From NCBI GenBank assembly GCA_002723085.1, contig PBNK01000004.1, forward strand, positions 39,072-103,071: 64,000 bases of DNA, in the 5' to 3' direction. Both the position numbers and the translations under genes were made by a program. Each line of letters starts with the position of its first letter. The first letter of the stretch is position 1. The notes under the pieces were generated by a model. It was not told the origin of the DNA and ran no database searches. It saw nothing but the letters and a program-made list of their open reading frames with translations. The stretch is from Crocinitomicaceae bacterium. Lineage in GTDB: Bacteria > Bacteroidota > Bacteroidia > Flavobacteriales_D > Parvicellaceae. This document shows positions 51,829-60,411 of the stretch, piece after piece.

Positions 51829-52503
51829 TTAATTGGTTAATAGTATTTGTTCAAACTCATGACCTTCATTAATATCAAGAATATTTCCAAAATTAATGTT
51901 AAGTTCAATGTCTTTCTTGTAAATTAACCCTATATTTTTTCCATACACTTCATAAGCTTCTTCAAATTCAAGGATATTATTTTTTAAATTTTGAATAACA
52001 TATACTGTTGAATCATAGGATTTAGATCCAAAGATGGAAGAACCATAAAGACTATCGTAATAATATTCTTTATATCCCATATGATTATATGCGTTTCCAT
52101 TCCAAAATTCTCCCTTAGATATAGGAAAAACTAATTTTGTGTATCTAATGTTCTCCTCTACTTTTTGAGCTGTTCTTGATGTAGTTTTTGATGTCCAAAC
52201 ATCTTTAATAGTATAATCATCTAATGAGTCTATTTTCCAAAATCTTTCAATTCTATATGCCAACTCTCCTTGTTCATCAATTATTTCTTGAGTTATAACT
52301 TCTTTAAGAAAATAAGACATGGTATCGCTACCTAAAGAGTGATGTGTTATGTCCGTCACATAATATTCCTTTTCATTGTTTAATTCTAAAGGAAAATAAT
52401 TATAATTAAAATCTAATGACAGATTATTATCTGGTTTATCACAATTTGAAATAACAAAAATTGAAATAACAAAAACAACAATAAATAATCTATTATTCTT
52501 CAT
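51829..52503 (-). CDS. Hypothetical lipoprotein
   Basis: A 224-residue protein I do not recognise. From the ATG at 52503 it has a lipoprotein signal (LFIVVFVISIFVISNC, with Cys in lipobox position). The mature part is rich in beta-strand and charged residues (YFPLELNNEKEYYVTDITHH). The frame is open further upstream to 52578 but that start lies deep in the YwqK gene and would spoil the signal peptide. It overlaps the YwqK-like gene upstream by 11 bases and is probably co-translated with it. The layout of one small N-terminal lipid anchor and a soluble domain suggests an envelope role. Confidence 0.7.
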   Translation of the reverse strand: MKNNRLFIVVFVISIFVISNCDKPDNNLSLDFNYNYFPLELNNEKEYYVTDITHHSLGSDTMSYFLKEVITQEIIDEQGELAYRIERFWKIDSLDDYTIKDVWTSKTTSRTAQKVEENIRYTKLVFPISKGEFWNGNAYNHMGYKEYYYDSLYGSSIFGSKSYDSTVYVIQNLKNNILEFEEAYEVYGKNIGLIYKKDIELNINFGNILDINEGHEFEQILLTN

Positions 52504-53236
52504 GATTAGGGGTTTCATTATCCTTAATGGGTTCTCCTTTAATATAATTAATTTCAGAATAAATATTATTTTCTCCATTATAATATAACCATTTACCTTC
52601 TTTTAAATTATTCACGTAACGCCCTTTTTCATCAATTGTGCCATTTTGAAGATAATAAATAAATTCACCAGTTTTTGAGCCTTCTTTATAACCTCCAGAA
52701 GCTTTAGTAGTTCCATCCATAAAAAACTGCACCCATTCTCCGCTTTTCAACCCATTTTCAACATAATATCTTTCAGCTAGTTTAAGATCTTCATGATAAT
52801 CAACAGCATAAAAAACTTCTTGAACACCATTTAAAATTCCATGATCATAAAATGACTTTCCAATAAGTTGCCCTTGTCTATTATAAATTGTCCAAAGACT
52901 ATCTTTTAATTTATTTATGAATTTGCCAGCACCCATAAAATTGCCATTATCATGATAATGCGACACATATGAAACCGAATCGTTTTTATATTTCATTTTT
53001 GCAGAAAGATTTCCTGAGGGATAATAATAAATAAAATTTCCTGTAGGTATATTATTTTCAAACTGCCCAGAATACCTCAATTGATTAGAGTTTTCATGAA
53101 GAACTTTCCATTTACCTATTTTTTCACCCTTTTTATTTAGTTTATTTAATGGCAAATCAGTGTTTTGAGAAAAGATTGACCCAAAATTAAAAAACAAAAA
53201 GATTGTCAAAAAAAAGTTTAAAAATCTAGCTATCAT
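52493..53236 (-). CDS. YwqK-like MORN-repeat exported protein
   Basis: A 247-residue exported protein. After a signal peptide (LNFFLTIFLFFNFGSIFS) come at least seven copies of a ~23-residue MORN/YwqK repeat of the form GxWxxYYxxGxLxxxxxYxNG, for example GQFENNIPTGNFIYYYPSG and GRYVNNLKEGKWLYYNGE. Databases often call this family a toxin-antitoxin antitoxin YwqK, but no toxin gene is next to it here. The neighbour is a lipoprotein (11-base overlap), so a surface or scaffold role is more likely. Confidence 0.82.
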   Translation of the reverse strand: MIARFLNFFLTIFLFFNFGSIFSQNTDLPLNKLNKKGEKIGKWKVLHENSNQLRYSGQFENNIPTGNFIYYYPSGNLSAKMKYKNDSVSYVSHYHDNGNFMGAGKFINKLKDSLWTIYNRQGQLIGKSFYDHGILNGVQEVFYAVDYHEDLKLAERYYVENGLKSGEWVQFFMDGTTKASGGYKEGSKTGEFIYYLQNGTIDEKGRYVNNLKEGKWLYYNGENNIYSEINYIKGEPIKDNETPNHEE

Positions 53237-53265
53237 TTTTTATTTTATTCAATTATTATAAAAAG

Positions 53266-53709
53266 TTAACTATTTTTTTTTGACATATGAATATGAGGAA
53301 TACCATCTTCTAAAAATTCTTCGCCATTTGTTTCAAAGCCTAAAGAAATATAAAAATTAATTAGATAAGTTTGAGCTGATAAATAAACCATTTGACTATT
53401 AAAATTAATCTTAATAAAAGTTAAAGAATCCATCATCATTTTTTTTGCTATTCCAGAATTCCTATAATCTTCATGAACAGCAACTCTACCAATTAAAATT
53501 TTATCATTTGAATCATCTTCATAAATTCTTAAAACAGCAACAATTGTTCCATTATTTTTACAAAAAACATGATATGAATTTTTATCATTTTCATCAAGTT
53601 CTTGATATGCACAATTTTGTTCGACTATAAAAACTTTTGTTCTTAAAGCTAAAACATCAAATAAATCATTTTTTGAAATCTGTTTATAATGTTGAATGGT
53701 AAACTTCAA
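53266..53709 (-). CDS. ElaA-like GNAT acetyltransferase
   Basis: A 147-residue acetyltransferase. LRTKVFIVEQNCAYQELDENDK is close to the ElaA consensus, and GRVAVHEDYRNSGIAKKMM is the acetyl-CoA loop. The end (HIHMSKK) also fits. The ElaA acceptor is not established. The gene stands alone between the YwqK gene and the divergent meaB start. Confidence 0.88.
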   Translation of the reverse strand: MKFTIQHYKQISKNDLFDVLALRTKVFIVEQNCAYQELDENDKNSYHVFCKNNGTIVAVLRIYEDDSNDKILIGRVAVHEDYRNSGIAKKMMMDSLTFIKINFNSQMVYLSAQTYLINFYISLGFETNGEEFLEDGIPHIHMSKKNS

Positions 53710-53749
53710 TTCTTATGTATTAGATAAACAAATTTATAACTTTGTATAG

Positions 53750-54595
53750 ATGGCCAACACTTTCAATAAGAAATATACCTACCAACCAATAAATAAGCCA
53801 AATTTAAAAGAACTTTATAATGGCATTACAACTGGAAATAAAACTGTTTTATCTCAGGCCATAACACTTTTAGAAAGCAACAATCAAAAAGATAGAGAAC
53901 TTATTTATCAACTCATAAAAAAACTACCATCCCCTTCAAAAAAAACAATAAGAATTGGTATTACTGGAAGCCCAGGGGTTGGGAAAAGTACTTTTATAGA
54001 ATCTATAGGTTCTTTTCTATGTAAAAAAGATTACAAAGTTGCTGTATTAGCCATTGATCCAAGTTCGGGAAAAACTGGAGGAAGTATTTTAGGAGACAAA
54101 ACACGAATGGAAAATCTTAGCACAATGGAAAATGCTTTCATTCGCCCTACCCCTTCCAAAGGACAATTAGGAGGTGTTGCTCAAAAGTCTCATGAAGCAA
54201 TTTTATTATGTGAAATGGCTGGTTTTGAAATAATTCTTATTGAAACAGTTGGTGTTGGACAATCAGAAACTCATGTTAAAGAATTGGTAGACTTTTTTTT
54301 ACTGCTGATGCTGGCAGGTGCAGGTGATGAATTACAGGGCATTAAAAGAGGGATAATGGAACTTGCTGACACCATTTTAATCACAAAATCTGATGAAGGA
54401 AATGAATTAAATGCTAAAAAAGCCAAGTTAAATTACCAAAATGCATTACACCTTTTCCCAGCTAACGAAAACAACTGGATGCCAAAAGTGCTCACATGTT
54501 CAAGTTTGGAGAATAGAGGGATTAACCAAGTTTGGGAAGTAATTCAAGATTTTGAAAAAAAAGTAACTGAAAATGGTTGGATTAAAAAAAAATAG
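53750..54595 (+). CDS. meaB: MeaB GTPase (methylmalonyl-CoA mutase chaperone), N-terminal frame of a split gene
   Basis: A 281-residue reading frame covering the whole GTPase core. Walker A is GITGSPGVGKST near residue 72, LAIDPSSGKTGGSILGDKTRM is the switch region, ETVGVGQSE the G3-type motif, and ITKSDEGNE the NKxD-equivalent. It protects and repairs B12-dependent methylmalonyl-CoA mutase. The frame ends early at KKK-stop at a run of nine A (54584-54592). The missing C-terminal arm is encoded at once in the -1 frame (54573-54770). Dropping one A would give a 339-residue protein, the normal MeaB length. See the finding on this frameshift. Confidence 0.9.
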   Translation: MANTFNKKYTYQPINKPNLKELYNGITTGNKTVLSQAITLLESNNQKDRELIYQLIKKLPSPSKKTIRIGITGSPGVGKSTFIESIGSFLCKKDYKVAVLAIDPSSGKTGGSILGDKTRMENLSTMENAFIRPTPSKGQLGGVAQKSHEAILLCEMAGFEIILIETVGVGQSETHVKELVDFFLLLMLAGAGDELQGIKRGIMELADTILITKSDEGNELNAKKAKLNYQNALHLFPANENNWMPKVLTCSSLENRGINQVWEVIQDFEKKVTENGWIKKK

Positions 54596-54770
54596 AAGTT
54601 CTCAAAATAGGTTTTGGTTTCATCAAACTCTTCAAAATTTCATTAAAAATAAATTTTACACTTCACCCTCTATTAAAAACAAGTTAGAAGAATTAGAAGA
54701 ATTAGTTTCAATTGGTAATATTGACCCAATTAATGCTGCTAAAGAATTGTTTGATTTAATTTTAAAATGA
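54573..54770 (+). CDS. C-terminal dimerisation arm of MeaB, out of frame
   Basis: A reading frame whose product from NRSSQNRFWFHQTLQNF to the end (KNKLEELEELVSIGNIDPI) matches the last ~58 residues of MeaB/ArgK proteins (helical arm with the QxxFW-type element and SPxxAAxxL-type ending). It overlaps the N-terminal frame and its own ATG is internal to it, so independent translation is unlikely. Together with the previous entry it forms one gene interrupted at A9. Its stop overlaps the DUF2007 gene by 4 bases. Confidence 0.8.
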   Translation: MVGLKKNRSSQNRFWFHQTLQNFIKNKFYTSPSIKNKLEELEELVSIGNIDPINAAKELFDLILK

Positions 54771-55009
54771 ATGCTGATAAACAAATATTAGTTTTTACAG
54801 GATCTGAACTTTTAACTTCTTTTCTAAAACAAAATCTAGAAGAGGCTAAAATTCAATGTTATATAAACAATGAAAATAATTCAGCTAGATTAGCAGGTTT
54901 TGGTGTACCATCAGGATTTATTAACGGTTGTCAGTTGTACATTCACAAAAATGATCAATTAAAAGCAAAACCAATAATAAAAGAGTTTTTAAAATTAAAT
55001 AACATTTAA
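54767..55009 (+). CDS. DUF2007-type small signal-transducing protein
   Basis: An 80-residue protein beginning ILVFTGSELLTSFLKQNLEEAKI with a central GFGVPSGFINGCQLYIHKND. This matches the small DUF2007 domain found in many bacteria, possibly nucleotide- or metal-sensing and of unknown function. It starts inside the last codons of the MeaB tail (ATGA overlap), so it belongs to the same operon. Confidence 0.8.
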   Translation: MNADKQILVFTGSELLTSFLKQNLEEAKIQCYINNENNSARLAGFGVPSGFINGCQLYIHKNDQLKAKPIIKEFLKLNNI

Positions 55010-55010
55010 G

Positions 55011-56399
55011 ATGAAAGTTTCCAAAAAAAAAATTTTCATCTTGTTGGGTTTCTTAGTTACAATTGGAACTTCTTATGTGTATTTGTTTAGAAATAAAACT
55101 ACTTTAATTAACATTAAAAACATTCCAATAACCGCAGCTTCATATGTAATCATAGACCCTTTATCTATAGCTAATGACATTAAAAGTCATTACATAAAAA
55201 ACCCCAATGAATTACTAGAGTTTTTTGAAAAAATTGGAGCAAAAAAAATAGATCAAGAAATTGAAATAGAACAAAAATTAGTCCCATTAAAAATCAATTT
55301 TTTTGAACCATTTTGTATTTATCAAGACACATTAATAAATGCTATAGGATATAATTTTAGTTTATATGAAAATAAAGACATAATTCCATGGGTTTCCAAT
55401 TATTACAATTACAATTCCGACACATTAATTAATAACATAAAACTTTCACTTTATGACAGCAATAAAGTCGTTATTTATTCAGATAAACATCAAATAAGAG
55501 CTTTCTATATAGAGCAACCAAACTCTAAATCTCTTCAATTGCTTTCTAAAGCATTACTAAACTCAAAAACTCAAAAATCTAAATTTCAAAATGTGGATGC
55601 ATTAAAATTTTATAAAGAAAAAAAAGCAGCTATTACCTATAATTACACATTAAAGCACAATAATAAATTCAAACCTTTTTTAAATAATATTTATGGAACA
55701 ATAGAAACTCAGGAAACTAAATATATTTTTAATTCTAAATTAAATTTCGACAACCCCATTCTAAAAAAATCCCCAATTAATTATCTCAAAAGAGCTAAAA
55801 ACAATCTGTTTTCATTTTCTGCAAACCTTAATAATACATTTATTGAATTATTAAAAACTGTTGGGATAAAGCCTTTATCGTTTTATGAAAAATATTGTAA
55901 TGGTGAAGTACTATTAGCAGTTTCTAATTTTAAAAACCTTAATACAATACCAGGATCAAATATTAATGAAATTCTTAATTGTATAGATTTTGAAATTACT
56001 CTAGGAATTCGAAACAAAGTAGACCTTTTAAATTTCAGTAAAGATTTAAATTTATTTAAAAGAAAAGTACACAAGTTTTTTTCACTAACAGACTCTTTAA
56101 AATATGATTACTTAAAAACCAATAATCAATTGACAATACTTAATTTTGAAAAAGAAATACAAGAAAAACAAAAAACTTCGTCTCCACTTAATCTAAAAAT
56201 TGATTTTGAAAAAATAATCTTGTTGGAAAATCAAGATTTTTTCTTTAAAATAATTAAATCCGCCCTTAAAAGGGTTAATTTTGAGGCTTTAAAAATTGAA
56301 ACGCTTGAAATAAGCGACCGAAACATTAATTTATTTGGAGAAATTACAACAATTGATACATCTCAGCATGTATTATTTAGTCCATTATTTGATAGATAA
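55011..56399 (+). CDS. Membrane-anchored protein of unknown function
   Basis: A 462-residue protein I do not recognise. It has one N-terminal helix (KIFILLGFLVTIGTSYVYLF, residues 7-26) and a long Lys/Asn/Ile-rich outside domain with predicted alternating strands and helices and few cysteines. There is no catalytic motif. It starts 1 base after the DUF2007 gene and is followed by paaZ 20 bases later. The layout is similar to large single-pass periplasmic proteins found singly in Bacteroidota genomes. Function and partner are open. Confidence 0.75.
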   Translation: MKVSKKKIFILLGFLVTIGTSYVYLFRNKTTLINIKNIPITAASYVIIDPLSIANDIKSHYIKNPNELLEFFEKIGAKKIDQEIEIEQKLVPLKINFFEPFCIYQDTLINAIGYNFSLYENKDIIPWVSNYYNYNSDTLINNIKLSLYDSNKVVIYSDKHQIRAFYIEQPNSKSLQLLSKALLNSKTQKSKFQNVDALKFYKEKKAAITYNYTLKHNNKFKPFLNNIYGTIETQETKYIFNSKLNFDNPILKKSPINYLKRAKNNLFSFSANLNNTFIELLKTVGIKPLSFYEKYCNGEVLLAVSNFKNLNTIPGSNINEILNCIDFEITLGIRNKVDLLNFSKDLNLFKRKVHKFFSLTDSLKYDYLKTNNQLTILNFEKEIQEKQKTSSPLNLKIDFEKIILLENQDFFFKIIKSALKRVNFEALKIETLEISDRNINLFGEITTIDTSQHVLFSPLFDR

Positions 56400-56419
56400 A
56401 TATAAAACAAGCATTAAAA

Positions 56420-58468
56420 ATGAACATTAAAAATTACACATTAGGGGAATGGATAGAAGGGGAAGGTACAGAAATTGAACATTATAATGCTATTACAGGA
56501 GAACTCATAAGCACATGCTCAAGCAAAGGATTAGATTATAATTCAATTCTAGAATATGGACGAAATATAGGTGGTTCTGCTTTAAGAAAAATGACTTTTC
56601 AACAAAGAGGAGAAATGCTAAAATCTTTAGCTCTTTACCTAAACAAAAGAAAAGAAACTTTTTATGAACTAAGTAAAGCAACTGGCGCAACAAGAATTGA
56701 CTCATGGATCGATATTGAAGGAGGAATTGGGAACCTATTTGCAAACGCTTCTTTAAGAAGACAATTTCCTGATTTACCTTATCATGTAGACGGACAGGCT
56801 GCACCACTATCAAAAAATGGAACATTTATTGGACACCATATTATGGTACCAAAAAAAGGAGTGGCTGTGCATATTAACGCCTTTAATTTTCCAATATGGG
56901 GGATGTTAGAAAAAATTGCAGTAAATATTATGGCAGGAGTTGCAGCAGTGGTTAAGCCATCTGAATATACTTCTTATTTGACTGCTTTAATGGTAGAGGA
57001 AATAATAAAATCTAAAATACTTCCTGAAGGAAGTTTACAATTGATCCCAGGTTTAGGTAGAGGTATTTTAGACCATGTTGACCATAGAGATATAGTCACA
57101 TTTACAGGGTCTGCTGCAACAGGTAGAAAATTAAAAAGCCACCCTAACATTATAGAAAATTCTATTCCTTTCAATTTAGAAGCTGATTCTCTTAATGCAT
57201 GTGTATTGGGCGAAGATGCTGTTCCAGGAACCGCTGAGTTTGATTTATTTGTTAAAGAAGTTCATCGTGAAATAACTGTTAAAACAGGTCAAAAGTGTAC
57301 AGCTGTAAGGCGTATACTAGTGCCTGAATCATTGATTGATAATGTTCAGGGTGCTTTAATTAAACGACTTCAAAAAACTACTATTGGTAATCCAGAAAAT
57401 AAAGAAGTTAGAATGGGAGCTTTAGCAACAAAAGTTCAAGTGGAAAGAGTTAAAGAGAATGTTGAACTATTGATGAAGTCACAAGAAATAGTTTACGGAA
57501 ACCAGGACAAATTTGAAGTTTATGATGCTGATAAAAACAAAGGTGCTTTCTTTTCTCCAGTACTTTTTAGAAATGACAACCCATTTTTAAAAGATGATGT
57601 ACATAACATTGAAGCTTTTGGTCCTGTATCTACTTTAATTCCATATAAAGGAATTGAAGAAGCCGTTCAACTTGTTGAAAAGGGAAAGGGTTCATTAGTA
57701 ACTTCAATAGTAACTAATGATAATGCATTAGCAAAAAGCTTTGTTCTTGAATCAGCAAATATGAATGGAAGAATTTTAATTCTAAACGAAAGATGTGCTA
57801 AAGAAAGTACAGGACACGGATCCCCTATGCCTTTACTTACCCACGGAGGACCAGGAAGAGCTGGAGGAGGTGAAGAGATGGGAGGTATTAGAGGAATAAA
57901 ACATTATTTACAAAGAACTGCAATTCAAGGGCATCCAGAAACCATTACAAGAATTACTGAACAATTTCAAGTTGGCGCAGATCAACCAGAAGCTAACCCT
58001 CATGTTTTTAGAAAACATTTTGAAGAATTGATCGTTGGGGAAACCGTATTTACACATAAACATACCGTAACTACAGCTGATATTGTAAATTTTGCAAATG
58101 TAAGTGGTGATAATTTTTATGCTCATATGGACGAAACATCTTTAGATGGAACAATCTTTGAAGAAAGAGTTGCTCATGGCTACTTTATTCTTTCAAAGGC
58201 AGCAGGTTTATTTGTAGATCCAGCAAAAGGCCCAGTTCTACTAAATTATGGAATAGATGAATGCAGATTTACTAAACCAGTTTATGCAGGAGCAACAATT
58301 GGAGTTAAGTTTACGGTTAAAGAAAAAATAGACCAAAAGAAAAAAGATGATGAAGATATTGCTAAGGGAATTGTAAAATTCCTTGTAGACATTTATGATG
58401 AAACAGGTGAAACAGTTGGTATAGCTACTATATTAACTATGGTCAAAAAAATTAATCAAACTTATTAA
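56420..58468 (+). CDS. paaZ: Oxepin-CoA hydrolase/3-oxo-5,6-dehydrosuberyl-CoA semialdehyde dehydrogenase (PaaZ)
   Basis: A 682-residue bifunctional enzyme of phenylacetate degradation. The aldehyde dehydrogenase half (residues 1-515) has catalytic C293 in KTGQKCTAVRR and E254 in NLEADSLN, plus MNGRILILNERCAKESTG. The MaoC-type hydratase half (~530-680) has VSGDNFYAHMDE with the presumed catalytic D564. It opens the oxepin ring and oxidises the resulting aldehyde. Both active sites look intact and spacing agrees with E. coli PaaZ. No other paa genes are in the window. Its stop overlaps the next gene start (TAATG). Confidence 0.93.
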   Translation: MNIKNYTLGEWIEGEGTEIEHYNAITGELISTCSSKGLDYNSILEYGRNIGGSALRKMTFQQRGEMLKSLALYLNKRKETFYELSKATGATRIDSWIDIEGGIGNLFANASLRRQFPDLPYHVDGQAAPLSKNGTFIGHHIMVPKKGVAVHINAFNFPIWGMLEKIAVNIMAGVAAVVKPSEYTSYLTALMVEEIIKSKILPEGSLQLIPGLGRGILDHVDHRDIVTFTGSAATGRKLKSHPNIIENSIPFNLEADSLNACVLGEDAVPGTAEFDLFVKEVHREITVKTGQKCTAVRRILVPESLIDNVQGALIKRLQKTTIGNPENKEVRMGALATKVQVERVKENVELLMKSQEIVYGNQDKFEVYDADKNKGAFFSPVLFRNDNPFLKDDVHNIEAFGPVSTLIPYKGIEEAVQLVEKGKGSLVTSIVTNDNALAKSFVLESANMNGRILILNERCAKESTGHGSPMPLLTHGGPGRAGGGEEMGGIRGIKHYLQRTAIQGHPETITRITEQFQVGADQPEANPHVFRKHFEELIVGETVFTHKHTVTTADIVNFANVSGDNFYAHMDETSLDGTIFEERVAHGYFILSKAAGLFVDPAKGPVLLNYGIDECRFTKPVYAGATIGVKFTVKEKIDQKKKDDEDIAKGIVKFLVDIYDETGETVGIATILTMVKKINQTY

Positions 58469-60036
58469 TGAGAAATTTAAACAGAATAATCTGTTCCCTG
58501 CTTCTTGTAATTATTTTTCAAGGCTATTCTAGTCAAATCACAAGACTTTCAATTAAAATTGACCAAATAAAAAGCAGAATTGAAAAAACAGAATCTGATT
58601 CAATAAAAATTGTATTGTACAATGAATGGAATAATATTTCATACATATATGAGGAAGAACATCAACAAGAACTAAAAATAAATCAAACCATTGTAAAACT
58701 TTGCAATAAAAACATTTTAAACGAAAGCAATAAGCTCAAAAAACATTGGTATAAAGAAAAATTATGGATTTCGTTAAATAATATTGGACACTACTACAAT
58801 GACAGAGGGGATTTAAACAACGCGGTTAACTATTTTACTCAATGTTCCAAAATCTTAAAAGAGGTAAATAATCCAAACTCTTTATCAATAACCTATACAA
58901 TTATTGGAAACATTTATCAAGATTTAAAAAATGATAAAAAAGCGCTAATTTATTTTCAAAAGAGTTTAGAAATTGAAGAAAACTTGAGAAAAAACAGTGA
59001 AAAAAGAATCATTTTAGCTCATATTTCTGATAGTATTGAAAGGGTGAAGGCAAAAGAACTGCACCAATTAGAACTAGAAGGAGAAAAAGAAAAAAGCAAA
59101 AAAAATCAAGCTATTGCTGATTTAAAACTAAAATCAAAAAACAAAGTTCAAAACATACTCATTGGAGGTATTTTACTGTTTGTCCTATCATTTATTTTTA
59201 TGTTTTTTCAATGGAAAAAAACCAAATCTCAAAACAAAACTATTATAAAACAACATCAACTATTAGACGAATCGCATAAGGAAATTACAGATAGCATCAA
59301 TTACGCTAAAAACATTCAAGACGCATTAATGACTTCAGTAGTATATTTAAATGATGTTTTGCCTGAAAGCTTTATTTTTTTAAAACCTAAAGATGTTGTT
59401 TCAGGAGATTATTACTGGGTGCACAAAACCAATGATGATGAAGTGTTTTTTACAGTTGCTGACTGTACTGGGCATGGTGTCCCAGGAGCATTCATGAGTA
59501 TGATAGGCAATTCATTATTAAATGAAAACATCATTGAAAATAAAATTAAAACACCAGCTGTCATATTAGATAATATGCGTGAAAACATCATTAATTCCTT
59601 GAATCAAAAAAACCCTGAAAAAGCAAATAAAGACGGCATGGATATGGCGTTATGCAAATTCAATAAAACAAAAATGACCGTAGAATTTGCTGGAGCCAAC
59701 AACCCTTTAGTTCATATTAGAAATGGAGAAATAAACCATATAAAAGCCAATTATCAACCTGTTTCCATTTCAGCCGGTGCAAAAAAACCATTTACTAATC
59801 ACGAAATTAAAGTTAAAAAGGGCGATATGTTATACATATATTCTGATGGTTTTGCTGATCAATTTGGAGGACCTAAAGGAAAGAAATACATGTCAAGAAA
59901 ATTTAGAGATTATCTAGCTTCTATAAGTTCGTTATCGGCTAAAGATCAAGAGGAAAAATTACAAGCTGAATTTTATAGATGGAAAGGAAGCCAAGAACAA
60001 ATAGATGATGTTTGTATAATGGGTGTTAAAATTTAA
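58468..60036 (+). CDS. TPR-containing SpoIIE-type protein phosphatase
   Basis: A 522-residue inner-membrane protein. A signal or anchor sequence (LLLVIIFQGYSSQ) is followed by TPR-like repeats (~60-190) and a coiled stretch. A membrane helix (NILIGGILLFVLSFIFMFF, ~228-247) leads into a SpoIIE/PP2C-like phosphatase domain (~285-522) with SGDYYW, FTVADCTGHGVPGAFMS, FAGANNP and YIYSDGFADQFGG carrying metal-binding Asp residues. Such proteins couple an envelope sensor to dephosphorylation of a STAS or other target; a STAS protein is encoded at 19323. It overlaps paaZ by 1 base. Confidence 0.87.
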   Translation: MRNLNRIICSLLLVIIFQGYSSQITRLSIKIDQIKSRIEKTESDSIKIVLYNEWNNISYIYEEEHQQELKINQTIVKLCNKNILNESNKLKKHWYKEKLWISLNNIGHYYNDRGDLNNAVNYFTQCSKILKEVNNPNSLSITYTIIGNIYQDLKNDKKALIYFQKSLEIEENLRKNSEKRIILAHISDSIERVKAKELHQLELEGEKEKSKKNQAIADLKLKSKNKVQNILIGGILLFVLSFIFMFFQWKKTKSQNKTIIKQHQLLDESHKEITDSINYAKNIQDALMTSVVYLNDVLPESFIFLKPKDVVSGDYYWVHKTNDDEVFFTVADCTGHGVPGAFMSMIGNSLLNENIIENKIKTPAVILDNMRENIINSLNQKNPEKANKDGMDMALCKFNKTKMTVEFAGANNPLVHIRNGEINHIKANYQPVSISAGAKKPFTNHEIKVKKGDMLYIYSDGFADQFGGPKGKKYMSRKFRDYLASISSLSAKDQEEKLQAEFYRWKGSQEQIDDVCIMGVKI

Positions 60037-60046
60037 AACGAAAAAT

Positions 60047-60355
60047 ATGAATAAAATAATATTAATTTTTGCATTGGCAACAGCAATGATTTCTTGTGAA
60101 AACGAATCAGCTGTTGAAATTAATGCCAACAAATTAGAAACTGCTTGTGATTGCAAAGAGGCTATTCTTAAAATTCAAAATGAATTGAAAGGTTTAGAAG
60201 AACAATCTAAAAAACAAAGTGAAGCTTTATTAGCAAAAGAAATTGAAATAAAAGAAAAATGTGTAGGAGATCTAAGCATTGAAAAGGCAAAAGATTGTAA
60301 AGCTTTAGAAGAAAGCCTTAAAATGGCCAAAGAATTAGATGTTCTTTTAAAATAA
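60047..60355 (+). CDS. Small Cys-rich lipoprotein
   Basis: A 102-residue protein with a lipoprotein signal (ILIFALATAMISC). The mature part begins with acidic residues and holds a four-cysteine pattern: CDCKEA, then EKC and KDCK about 45-55 residues later. The rest is helical. The ATG at 60047 is chosen over an earlier one at 60023 because it gives a clean signal. The gene at 60412 has a similar layout. I do not know the function. Confidence 0.7.
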   Translation: MNKIILIFALATAMISCENESAVEINANKLETACDCKEAILKIQNELKGLEEQSKKQSEALLAKEIEIKEKCVGDLSIEKAKDCKALEESLKMAKELDVLLK

Positions 60356-60411
60356 TTTTAACACTTAAAAATTAATCTTAAATTAGTTGAAACATATAAA
60401 ATTAACCTAAA

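Noticed and set aside
52493..53236. Toxin-antitoxin module around the YwqK-like gene
   Set aside because: The MORN-repeat protein has a signal peptide and its neighbour is a lipoprotein, with no toxin-like gene; the antitoxin label is a database habit.
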